From Vicia villosa (Eukaryota; Streptophyta; Magnoliopsida; Fabales; Fabaceae): 64,000 nt of DNA. The position numbers and the translations under genes are program-made. The stretch lies in NCBI RefSeq assembly GCF_029867415.1, contig NW_026705417.1, forward strand, positions 637,078 to 701,077, read 5' to 3'. The notes below the pieces were generated by a model. It was not told the DNA's origin, did no database searches, and saw only the letters and a list, made by a program, of their open reading frames with translations. How positions within the stretch are numbered: position 1 is the stretch's first letter; each line of letters starts with the position of its first letter. Shown here one piece after another: positions 55,142 through 64,000 of the stretch.

Positions 55142-55385
55142 TGCTTCTGATATGATGTTTGTAGATACAACGTTTGAATATCATAGTCATTCAGCTTGGT
55201 GCAGAGCATCTTCTTGTCTTCTGACTTTGAAGTGCTTCTAGCGTGATACCATAAGAACTTCAGTGCTTCTACTTCTGAACTCAAGTTCTTCTGATGCTTC
55301 ATAGACCATGTTCTGATTCTGCTTGACCATCTTCTGATGTCTTGTGAGAGCATGTTCTGATGTTGCATACTTGAAACTTCTGAGT
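55142..55385. repeat. CTTCTGA word cluster in the SIRE-type LTR
   Basis: CTTCTGA or GTTCTGA occurs near 55143, 55216, 55271, 55290, 55312, 55331, 55352 and 55377, most often as CTTCTGATG or GTTCTGATG. It lies upstream of the TATA box on the minus strand, in U3 position. Confidence 0.7.
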
Positions 55386-55546
55386 AAGTGCTTCTTGCGC
55401 TGAATTGTGCATACTCTGTATATATTTCCTGAAATGGAAAATGCACAGGATTAGAGTACCACATTGTCTTATACAAAATTCATATATAATGTTATCATCA
55501 AAACTAAGAATATTGATTAGAACAATTCTTGTTCTAACAAAGATAA

Positions 55547-56116
55547 GCAACAAGGTTCTTGCAGATATCAAATGGGAGCCATCAGAGTGTGATAGAGTTG
55601 TGGTGAATGTGGATGGGGCTTCAAAGAACATTGGTAATGCAGGTTGTGGGGGTCTTTGCCGCGACAGATTCGGGGCTTGGATGAGAGTTTTTTCAAAAAC
55701 ATTGGGCGGTGCAACAGTCTCCATGCTGAGCTTTGGGGGGTTTTCGAAGGCTTGAAGTTTTCTTGGGAGAAAGGCCACAGGGAGATTGAGCTGCAAACTG
55801 ATGACCAGACAACAGTAGAATCTGTCAATACTTGCAAGTCTGACAATGGAGAAGGTAGCGAAATTATTCAACAAATCAGAGACATGTTGAATAATGATTG
55901 GGATATGAGAATCAAGCATATCCAGAGAGAGGCAAACCGATGCACAAACACTCTTGCAAATCTTAGTCTTTGTCATAAGCTAGGTTTCATAATTTATAAT
56001 CAGTTCCCTTCCGAGCTAGCTCAATTGATTGAGATAGATGTTACGGGGATTTGTTCCCCGTGTGATTTTCCTTTAGTGTTCTTTTTCTGTTTGGGCTTCG
56101 GCCTCCCCAATTCCAA
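55547..56116 (+). pseudogene. LINE RNase H-like domain
   Basis: Reads DIKWEPSECDRVVVNVDGAS (first Asp block), then after a frameshift near 55735 NSLHAELWGVFEGLKFSWE (Glu), IELQTDDQTTVESVN (Asp) and IKHIQREANRCTNTLANLS, ending near 56116. All four acidic/His-type positions of the plant RVT_3 domain can be traced except the usual final His, which reads as Gln-Arg-Glu-Ala-Asn. It follows the zf-RVT domain once the solo LTR is set aside. The A-rich tail begins just after. Confidence 0.8.
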
Positions 56117-56135
56117 AAAAAAAAATTAAAAAATA

Positions 56136-57150
56136 TTCATTAATTAGTTTTTACTAATAGTAATAACAGTGATTTTATTTCAAAAATTATCATATATCAT
56201 TTTCTCCCAAATCAAACATGACATTCATTTGATTCTAAACTCTATCTTGGATTTTAAATTTCAAATAAATAAAACAAATTATATTGATATAAAATGCCAT
56301 AAAATTTGGTCTAAGGATGATGAGTTAATTTAATCTTATGATTATAATAATTATTCATATTACAGAAGAAATTTTAATCTATAATAAAAACGCAAATGAC
56401 TTTTTCAACAAGAACAAATTAATAATAAAACACCCTCCAGCCATGAGCCTTTTTTAACAAAAATAATTAATCCCAAAATCAATTAATTAAAATTATAAGT
56501 CAGTAAGTGTATATTTGCAGTAAACTAACAAAGATAAACCAAAGTATAGACAAATATGAAAACAAATGTATTATATGTATATATATTGACAGAGTTTATT
56601 TCAATTATAAGTTTGCTTTGTGGGTTTTGATTTTAAAAAAACATAATGATAATTCTCAAGATCTTTATTATATATTTTTAAATACTCCTATGTCATCAAC
56701 TTTATAGAGAATTAATAGGAGAGGTAAAATTATTCATTAAATGAAAAGAAAGAAATCATACCAAATTTTGTTTCTGAGCTTTCAAAGTGATTTAAATGGT
56801 GTAGAACAAAAGACAGAAGGTGAAAGAGTTTTATGTTGTTGTTCTGTCGAGAGAGAGAATTGTGTGTTGTGTGAATTGTACTTTAACTACTGATATGTAT
56901 TTATAATCAATAACATTGATTAATGTCCATTGGATTAAATAGTGTTTGAGGATAAGGTTGTTCCCAACCATTAGATCTTTCTCCCATATGCAAAATTCAT
57001 CATGACATTAGCTAAAAATATCATGATATTTTTTTGTTACCACTTGAAAGTGATGCTTAGTAATTTTCTTAACTGATGTCATGATGCCTACGTAAGCAAA
57101 ATATTTGGACTAAATCATATTTATAACCGAGTTATACACATAGAAAAATA
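56136..57150 (-). other. Rest of the interrupted chromovirus LTR (U3 side)
   Basis: AT-rich, no genes. A TATA box on the minus strand at 56898-56906 (TTGATTATAAATACATATC) is followed by a leader with GAGAGAGAATTGTGTGT-type (minus: ACACACAATTCTCTCTC) sequence. Confidence 0.5.
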
Positions 57151-57158
57151 CCCAGAAC

Positions 57159-57354
57159 CAGGACCGTCTCAATTTTTTGGAGGCCCTGTGTAGATTAGTC
57201 ATGGTTCAACTATGACAAAATAATTAGAGGCCTTATTTAACCCTATTTTAATAGTGACAAAGATTTAGTAAGCCCTTTTTAGTTATAGTTTGACCGTAAA
57301 GAATTTGAGGCCCTGTGCGGTAGCCCGCCTTGCACGCCCTCAAAGACGGCCCTT
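57159..57354. mobile_element. hAT-type MITE, 196 bp
   Basis: Left end CAGGACCGTCT, complement of right end AAGGGCCGTCT. Flanked by CCCAGAAC (57151-57158) and CCCGGAAC (57355-57362), 7 of 8 matching. GGAGGCCCTGTG near the left and GAGGCCCTGTGCGG near the right are internal repeats. Confidence 0.7.
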
Positions 57355-57937
57355 CCCGGAACGAATAACAGTCGAAAGTGCATTTGATCGAAAAATAAAA
57401 TTGAACATATTTAAATGATCTTTGCAAAATGAAGTTATATAAATTAGATTCAAAATGATCAAAATCATAAATAAAAATACTCGGTTAAACAGGCTCTGAC
57501 AGGTAAACATGTGAACGCAAACGGCGTAAAAAAAAAACGAGCTTACTAACACGATCTACGCGTAATGTAGATCAACAAAATAATCTAGTATAGATTAAAA
57601 CTCAAAATATTTTTCCCGCTAATTTTTCATCGCTTTGACAGGTCTGTCTACAAAACTCCTATTTAAGTTATGACTAAATAAGAATATTTTGCATAGATAG
57701 TTAGAATTATTAGAACCTGGTGGAAATTTTACTAAACTTTTGGTAGCACTTATGCAAGGTCTCAAAAAGTCATGTTATTTAAAGATAATTATTTGAATTA
57801 ACGATTGAAAAAACTCTAACTCCCTTATTAATCCAAAACCCTGATACTTATAGTTACTTTAAAATTATGGGTCTTACACGAACGACACTTAGGCTAGCAG
57901 ATGCTCTAGTGTATGACTGAGTCGGAAGAAAACATAT

Positions 57938-58190
57938 TTGTGTGAACTGACTAGAGTTTCTCCATTGATGGGATTGAGGACCGTATGTTTTACTATGAGA
58001 CAAGAAGCTCTCAAAGCTACTTCAAGTAAAGTGGTCAAACATGAGAAAACATGTTTCGACAATCAACACACATTCATGCCATTTGCTTTTAACACTTTTG
58101 ATTTTCTAGCACTAGAAGCAGATAATCTTTTTCAAAGAGTCTAAAAATTTATGAATAACAATGTTATATCTTCTAAATTTATAAATAGCG
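57938..58190 (+). pseudogene. Retroelement ORF C-terminal fragment
   Basis: Reads CELTRVSPLMGLRTVCF, MRQEALKATSSKVVKHEKTC and NQHTFMPFAFNTFDFLALEA, then after a stop VMNNN-type sequence. This string resembles the C-terminal end of legume proteins that contain a reverse transcriptase domain and are often misnamed auxilin-like. The exact family is not certain. It stands alone, with no RT upstream, and ends near the 3' side of the xylose isomerase copy. Confidence 0.4.
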
Positions 58191-58344
58191 GCACATCTTA
58201 TTGTTTATTGTTTGTGTATCATTTATTTCTTATACACTCATTTATTACAATATATATCATCCATGTAAACTTAGAGCTCGTGAATTGTGTAGTCGGAGTA
58301 CCCGAGATCCTAAAGAATTTCCACGTAGAGCTAGATGCTGCTTT

Positions 58345-59781
58345 CTACATAGCAGACTGGAAGAACATCTCAGCGAGCTCCTGTTTTGCAGAAGCAACCT
58401 TTGGCTCTCCCCATTCCTTGGTCTTCTTCTCAAGGAAATCAAAGTTAGCTTTTCTAGCCTCTATTTGAGCCCCAATTTCTGTATCAAAACTTTGATATCG
58501 CTTGCGAACAAGCTCGGCCAGAGAACCGTCCTCAACTAGCTTGGCAGCATTTTTGAGGCCTCGGGCCATTGTATCCATTCCAACAATATGAGCTATGAAC
58601 AAGTCTTCAACATCTGTGCTCTCTCTCCTTAATTTGGCATCAAAGTTGAATCCACCTGGTGCAATTCCATCATTTCTGATTATGCTGAGCATAATCATTG
58701 TTGCCTCTTGGATATCTACGAGAAACTGATCCGTGTCCCAACCAACTTGAGGATCACCAGTATTTGCATCAATATTACCCAACAATCCATTAATCCTTGC
58801 AGTTTCGAGCTCGTGATGACAACTGTGGCCAGATAGGGTGGCATGGTTGCACTCAATGTTAAGTTTGAATTCCCCTATAAGTCCATATTTTCGCAAGAAA
58901 TTAGCTGTAGTTGCAGCATCCCAATCATACTGGTGTTTTGTAGGCTCTTGTGGCTTCGGTTCAATTAAAAGTGTTCCATTGAATCCAATCTTCTTTTTGT
59001 ATGCAATAGCAGCTTCAAAAAAGCTAGCCAAGTGATTAAGTTCTCGTTCCATATTTGTGTTCAAAAGAGATTGGTAACCCTCACGGCCGCCCCAAAACAC
59101 ATAATTTTCTCCTCCCAAATAATGTGTCACCTCCATGGCTTTCTTCACTTGAGCAGCAGCATATGCATACACCTTTAACTCAGAACTAGTAGCAGCACCA
59201 TGCATATAGCGAGGATGCATGAACAACTGAGCTGTTCCCCACAAAACCCTCTTTTTACCCTTAATCTGAAGCTCTTGAGCAAGAGCCACCACTTCATCCA
59301 GGTTTGCATTTGTTTCCTCAAGAGTCGGAGCATCAGGTGCTATGTCTCTATCATGAAAGCACCAAAAGTCCACACCAAGTTTGTTTATGAACTCAAAATT
59401 CGCTCTCATCCTTCTTTTAGCCACTCTTAATGAATTGGTACCATCTTCCCATGGCCAATGTTTGGTAGGTGCACCAAATGGGTCACCACCTATTCCACGG
59501 AATGTATGCCAAAATGCAACACTAAATCTGAACCAATCCTTCATCTTCTTTCCAAGAACTTCCTCTTCTGCATTATACCATTTAAATGAAAGTGGATTCG
59601 TACTCAAAGGCCCCTCATATTTAATTTTGGAAATGCCAGGGAAAAACTCCTCTTCCCAATCATCCGAATCATCGCAATTACCAACATTAGCAGCAGGACA
59701 AGTCTCAGGTATAGCAATCACTGCATAATAGAAAACACTGAAACTAATCAACAGTGATAATTTCCCAAATTTCATCATCAT
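58345..59781 (-). CDS. XYLA: Xylose isomerase (EC 5.3.1.5), intronless copy
   Basis: A 478-residue uninterrupted frame, full length for the plant enzyme. It converts xylose and xylulose (and, in general for the family, glucose and fructose) using two divalent metals. The N-terminus (MMMKFGKLSLLISFSVFYYA) is a signal-peptide-like hydrophobic stretch, ending near AIPETCPA, as in plant homologues. The TIM barrel shows the key residues: the catalytic His/Asp in FHDRDIAPDAP; the Glu and Lys in LLIEPKPQEPTKHQYD; Glu and His in LNIECNHATLSGH; Asp in NIDANTGDPQVGWDTDQF; and Asp in GGFNFDAKLRRES. All metal ligands appear kept. Three Met codons start it; the first is chosen, the choice changes only two residues. 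In plants this gene normally has many introns, so an intronless frame implies a retrocopy. No poly(A) or target duplication was found. A TATAAAG lies only about 30 bp before the ATG. It could be an expressed retrogene or a very young dead copy. Confidence 0.95.
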   Translation of the reverse strand: MMMKFGKLSLLISFSVFYYAVIAIPETCPAANVGNCDDSDDWEEEFFPGISKIKYEGPLSTNPLSFKWYNAEEEVLGKKMKDWFRFSVAFWHTFRGIGGDPFGAPTKHWPWEDGTNSLRVAKRRMRANFEFINKLGVDFWCFHDRDIAPDAPTLEETNANLDEVVALAQELQIKGKKRVLWGTAQLFMHPRYMHGAATSSELKVYAYAAAQVKKAMEVTHYLGGENYVFWGGREGYQSLLNTNMERELNHLASFFEAAIAYKKKIGFNGTLLIEPKPQEPTKHQYDWDAATTANFLRKYGLIGEFKLNIECNHATLSGHSCHHELETARINGLLGNIDANTGDPQVGWDTDQFLVDIQEATMIMLSIIRNDGIAPGGFNFDAKLRRESTDVEDLFIAHIVGMDTMARGLKNAAKLVEDGSLAELVRKRYQSFDTEIGAQIEARKANFDFLEKKTKEWGEPKVASAKQELAEMFFQSAM

Positions 59782-61540
59782 AGATTTACGTAACTTATCA
59801 GATTTCTTTATAAAGTTTGAAATCTAAACTATGGTATACTGATCCCATAAATAATAAATAATAATATGTTTGTTTAAGAAGTAAATAACACGAAATATGC
59901 ATGCAAGCCTCATTTAGTAATAGTTCTTTTTTAAGACCAACTGTTTACGCGGTTTTCGTTGAAGTTTATTTCAGTTTTGCCTTTTAAATAAAACTAAACG
60001 CGTTTCCAGATAAGATTACTTGGTAAGATTTTTCAACAAATCTTTTTTTCTTAGTAAACAAAAACAATTGTTAATTTAGAAAACAAAAACTGTTTTTTTT
60101 TTTAGAAAACAAAATCAGTTATCTCACATTCTATAAAAAATTAATTACCATATTAACAAAAAATTTAATTGAATTTCCCAACTTCAATTTTTTAGAATTT
60201 ATTTTAAATAAAAATATATAATTTTTAGATATTAAATTGTAAATTAATTATATTTTATTTTTGCAACAAAATTTCGTCGATTAAATTACGAAAATTAAAA
60301 TTAGTTACTAACGAATTATAAATTTGTTGATATTTTAAATTATTTTCCATGCTAAACCAATAGAAATAAAAGATATTTGGTCATAATATTTACTTTTAAT
60401 CAAGAAAATAATTTAAGAAATTATAGTATTTAGTTAAGAAAATAACTCTAGTAGTTATAATTTTTAGAACAATGAAAGTAGTTTATTTTATCATGCTAAT
60501 TCAACTTAGTTGATAGTTAAAAAGACATTCCAATATATGAGAGCAAGTTTGAATTATCAAAATATATAATTTTGGACATATAATCTGACATCAATTTTGG
60601 ATCTGTATAGTTTGCACTTTTAACCTTATATTTTTTTGTCTCAATTTTTGATACCATATTGGTCTTGGTCTATTATGCGAAATTATTGTGATCATATCTT
60701 ATGAGAATAGATAAGTTATATGAAAATGAATTTGAACCATTATATTTTAAAATAAATTAATAAGAAATCCGTGCGAGGTCCCCGTATCACATGTCTACCA
60801 AACCATCCTTTCTAAAGTTCGAATTCATTCTTCAATTGGTTAGCATTGACATATTTACAAATATATGCTAATAACATGCACCAACTTTTAAACATGAACA
60901 ACAAGAGAAATATTTAAAAGCTGGATATTAAAATGAATAGTCTACCGCTGGTATCTCATAGATACGTTTACATTTACCCGTGAATACATATGAGTTAACA
61001 AAACTCAGAATCCAAATGAATTAATTTTAAAACTACCACTTGAATAAAATCATTTTTCCAATTCAAATAACATTAATTTATTAGATATTAGTCAATTTTT
61101 CCAAACCAAAAATTTGTACCAGCTTCCCGTCAAATATCAGTTTTAAATCGTTCTTATTTTTACAAACCTACAATATATGACAACTCTCCATCAAATTTCA
61201 GTTCTAAATAAATATCTACACTCCATGGTAACTTGAAATTTCAGTTCTAAATGAATATTTTCTCTATCTTTTTTGTGTAGGAGAATTTCATAATAGAAGT
61301 TTAACTCTACAAAATTTTGTAAATTTAAAAAAATTAAATTATTTGATATTTCATTGAATAATTTTAAATAAAAATATAATATTTATTTTTAAAATGTAAT
61401 TAATAATAATAATTTTAAATTTATATAAAATTTCGTATGCTTCATAATAATATATAAAGATAATAATTACAAAATAAATTAATTATTTATAATAACTTCT
61501 TAGAAATATTTTTGAAAATCAACGTATTCTCACTATTAAA
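59782..61540. other. AT-rich spacer
   Basis: About 1.8 kb, strongly AT-rich. I see no gene, RNA or recognisable element end in it. Confidence 0.6.
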
Positions 61541-61541
61541 A

Positions 61542-61574
61542 CTAGCGTTCAAACGGGCACTCCCGTGCCCGTTT
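61542..61574 (-). mobile_element. Helitron-like 3' terminus
   Basis: The minus strand reads AAACGGGCACGGGAGTGCCC-GTTT (10 bp perfect stem, 4 nt loop, 61551-61574), then 5 nt (TGAACG region) and CTAG at 61542-61545, followed by T. A GC-rich hairpin a few bases before CTRR, with T next, is the standard Helitron 3' end. The element would extend to the right, over the tandem array, with its 5' end beyond the window. No Rep/helicase sequence is visible. Confidence 0.5.
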
Positions 61575-61789
61575 GTCTGCTTTTTTTAATGTGCACAGCG
61601 TCAAAGCATAAACGTATTTTTTATATTAATTTGATTTTAATTTAAAATATTTATTGAATAAATATTGTGATCGAAATTAAAACTAAAACTAAAATAGATG
61701 AATTGTATAATAACATCACCTGAAAATACCAAATGTGTTTTAATTAAGATATATTCGTCTAATGTGTGTATGTTACTCTAACTCGTGTC

Positions 61790-62276
61790 CGTATGTCCGT
61801 TTTTCTTATTTTACAAATGCGTGTATGTATTTTATTATATTTCCGCATATGTTCCTTTAAAAATAATATTTTTTTAACATAGTTATTAAAAATAAAAATA
61901 GATGATAAAGTTCACTTTCAACATATCTTAACTTCTAATCTCTCTCTCTCTCTCTCTCCCTCCCTCCCTCCCTCCCTCTTACTCCATCCCCCCTCTCTCA
62001 CTTTCCCTCTCCATCCCCTTCTCACCTCTCTCTCGCGGTTTTTTTTTTTTAAATTCTCTTCCGCGTTAAAATATAAAAAGGGTATTTTTTGTGTAAATTT
62101 TGTGATATGTACTTTCATGGTCATTTGTTCGCCCTTTTAACGCACCTATCCAAAAAAATTATAAATATTTATCTCTCTCTCTCTCCCATATCCTCTCTCT
62201 CTCATTCTAATAAAATATTCTCTCTCTGCTCTCCACCCCTTTTATACTAAAAATACTACCTCTCGCTCTATAATAA

Positions 62277-62324
<48 letters not shown>

Positions 62325-62716
62325 TTCTTCAAAAATACACTCCCTCTATGAAAATATTGTCTCTATCTCTCTCATCATTCCTACAAAAAATATCCTCTCA
62401 CTACTAAAAATATCCTCCCTCATTCTCTCTTTCTCCCTACCCTTTCCTAATAAAAATATTCTCTCTCTTTCTCTCCATCCCTGCTCGTTGTTCAGGTTTT
62501 TTTACAAATGTGTGTATGTATTTTATTATATTTTCGCATATGTCCCTTTAAAAATAATATTTTTTTAACATAGTTATTAAAAATAAAAATGAGATGATAA
62601 TGTTCACTTTCAACATATCTTAACTTCTACTCCCTTTCTCTCTCTCCCCCTCCCTCCCTCGCTCCCTCCCTCTTACTCTATCCCCCTCTCTCACTCAGCC
62701 TCTTTGTCTCATTCTC

Positions 62717-62762
<46 letters not shown>

Positions 62763-63497
62763 TTTTTTAAACTCTCTTCCATGTTAAAATATTAAAAGGG
62801 TATTTTTTGTGTAAATTTTGTGATATGTACTTTCGTGGTCATTTGTTCTCCCTTTTAACGCACCTATCCAAAAAAATTATAAATATTTATCTCTCTCTCT
62901 CCCCCATATCCTCTCTCTCTCTCATTCTAATAAAATATTCTCTCTCTGCTCTCCACCCCTTTTATACTAAAAATACTACCTCTCGCTCTATACTAAAAAT
63001 ACTCTCTCTGTCTCTCTCTCTCTCTCTCATATTCCTTCAAAAAATACACTCCCTCTATAAAAAATATTGTCTCTATCTCTCTCCTCATTCCTACAAAAAA
63101 TACCCTCTCTCTAATAAAAATATCCTCCCTCATTCTCTCTTTCTCCCTAACCTTTCCTAATAAAAATATTCTCTCTCTTTCTCTCCATCCCTGCTCGTTG
63201 TTCAGTTTTTTTTACAAATATGTGTTTGTATTTTATTATATTTCCGCATATGTCCCTTTAAAAATAATATATTTTTTAACATAGTTATTATAAATAAAAC
63301 TGTTATTTTTTGTGTAAATTTTGTGATATGTACTTTCATGGTCATTTGTTCGCCCTTTTAACGCACCTATCTAAAAAAATTATAAATATTTATCTCTCTC
63401 TCTCCCATATCCTCTCTCTCTCATTCTATTAAAATATTCTCTCTCTGCTCTGCACCCCTTTTATACTAAAAAGACTACCTCTCGCTCTATACTAAAT

Positions 63498-63533
<36 letters not shown>

Positions 63534-63840
63534 TCCTTCAAAAAATACACTCCCTCTATGAAAAATATTCTCTCTATCTCTCTCCTCATTCCTACAAAAA
63601 ATACCCTCTCCTTCTACCAAAATTATCCTCCCTCATTCTCTCTTTCCCCCTACCCTTTCTTAATAAAAATATTCTCTCTCTTTCTCTCCATCACTGCTCA
63701 TTGTTCAATTTTTTTTTTACAAATGTGTGTATGTATTTTATTATGTTTCCGCATATGTCCCTTTAAAAATAATATTTTTTTAACATAGTTATTAAAAATA
63801 AATATGAGATGATAATGTTCACTTTCAACATATCTTAACT

Positions 63841-63882
<42 letters not shown>

Positions 63883-64000
63883 CCATCCCTCCGTCCCTCT
63901 TACTCTCCCCCTCTCTCACTCTGCCTCTCCATCTCCTTCTCACCTCTTTGTCTCTCTCGCGCGCTTTTTTTTTTTTAAATTCTCTTCCACGTGAAAAATA
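61790..64000. repeat. 700 bp tandem repeat, rich in (CT)n, continuing past the window
   Basis: The word ACAAATGTGTGTATG (and variants) starts at 61813, 62514, 63214 and 63719. The first two steps are 701 and 700 bp; the third is 505 bp because about 195 bp (from AAATGAGATGATAATG to the TTAAAAGGGTA region) is missing near 63300. Each unit has fixed parts (GCATATGTCCCTTTAAAAAT, GGTCATTTGTTC, AACGCACCTATC) between long pyrimidine tracts. Long Leu-Ser open frames here are translations of (CT)n, not genes. Confidence 0.9.
62281..62322. repeat. (CT)n microsatellite
   Basis: About 20 perfect CT/TC units inside the first tandem unit. Comparable runs lie at 62719-62759, 63003-63028, 63501-63530 and 63845-63879, each at an equivalent place in other units but of different length. 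Confidence 0.95.

Larger units (their letters stand above)
54393..55539 (-). mobile_element. SIRE/Maximus-type solo LTR, 1147 bp
   Basis: On the minus strand it starts TGTTAGAACAAGAATTGTTC at 55539 and ends near 54393; on the plus strand it opens TGAAGGATAG. It is flanked by the perfect 5 bp duplication AAGAT (54388-54392 and 55540-55544). The opening sequence is that of SIRE/Maximus LTRs. TATA at 54952-54958 on the minus strand. It separates the RT end from the RNase H domain of the surrounding LINE. Confidence 0.88.
53376..56135 (+). mobile_element. L1-type LINE 3' part with poly(A), containing a solo LTR
   Basis: Begins abruptly with the C-terminal part of a LINE polyprotein, continues with a zinc-binding RT end, is broken at 54393-55539 by a solo LTR, resumes with an RNase H-like domain, and ends in an A-rich tail at 56117-56132. 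5' truncation is usual for LINEs. AATTAG at both borders may be part of the target duplication but is too short to be sure. Confidence 0.8.
51926..57878 (-). mobile_element. Chromovirus-type LTR, interrupted by a LINE
   Basis: On the minus strand it starts TGTAAGACCCATAATTTTAA at 57878 and ends CAGGGTGTTACA at 51926, beside a primer site. Removing the LINE block (about 53376-56135) leaves about 3.2 kb. A TATA box lies at 56898-56906 and a hAT-type MITE at 57159-57354. The internal region to the left is lost after about 0.6 kb. Confidence 0.65.

Noticed and set aside
59200..59728. Plus-strand frames opposite the xylose isomerase gene
   Set aside because: They are antisense shadows of a clear gene.
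58345..59781. Bacterial contamination or horizontal transfer of xylA
   Set aside because: The protein has the plant-type signal-like N-terminus and plant sequence style, and it is surrounded by plant elements.
62807..63788. Leu/Ser-rich open frames
   Set aside because: They are translations of (CT)n tracts in tandem repeats.

Overview
This is a piece of a large, repeat-packed plant nuclear genome. The best guess is a legume of the tribe Fabeae (pea, vetch, lentil or grass-pea group). The reasons are a young Ogre-type LTR retrotransposon with a very long LTR, other Ogre/Tat-type LTRs of 3.2 and 6.1 kb, Athila, Tekay-chromovirus and SIRE-type sequences, and CACTA, Mutator and hAT elements in AT-rich surroundings. 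The species is inferred, not shown. Only one intact cellular gene is visible: a plant-type xylose isomerase (58345-59781, minus) with no introns. Nearly everything else is transposable element, much of it nested.

Layout. (1) 1-13821: a non-autonomous Ogre-like element. It has the end of its 5' LTR, a primer-binding-like site, a broken gag-like region with a repeated zinc-knuckle-like segment, about 4.4 kb of non-coding tandem repeats, and a 5.56 kb 3' LTR. The LTR overlap differs by about 11 substitutions in 1796 bases, so the insertion is young. (2) 13822-24134: the right part of a CACTA transposon whose ORF has Transposase_24-like and Ulp1-protease-like segments. It is split by a truncated Athila element (15233-about 21388, minus) and by a 464 bp hAT-type MITE inserted in an exon. 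(3) 24135-33028: a Mutator-type MITE, a 6.1 kb solo LTR with 5 bp target duplications, and the remnant of a second CACTA element. (4) 33029-37740: a LINE RNase H fragment, an internally deleted Ty1/copia element and a long-TIR MITE. (5) 37749-42275: a Mutator-like composite whose inverted arms carry two copies of a GRF zinc-finger gene with its intron; one arm is interrupted by a 1.47 kb solo LTR. (6) 42558-49671: a 5'-truncated Tekay chromovirus whose 3' LTR holds another Ogre/Tat-type LTR. (7) 49672-57878: an Athila-like fragment, then a minus-strand chromovirus LTR broken by a LINE that itself contains a SIRE-type solo LTR. (8) 57879-64000: a retroelement ORF fragment, the xylose isomerase gene, AT-rich spacer, and a Helitron-like terminus next to a 700 bp tandem repeat rich in (CT)n that runs off the window.

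The most unusual signal is regulatory. Several unrelated LTR families here each carry their own cluster of short repeated, mostly palindromic motifs, in three clear cases just upstream of the predicted TATA box. In one LTR eight GTCGAC palindromes form four pairs, each spaced exactly 21 bp. In the Athila element the same palindrome family occurs both in the LTR and upstream of a second, internal TATA box that precedes the 3' ORF. Three tRNA-like A-box/B-box segments in two Ogre/Tat-type LTRs, lying at similar distances downstream of their TATA boxes, are a second unexplained pattern.
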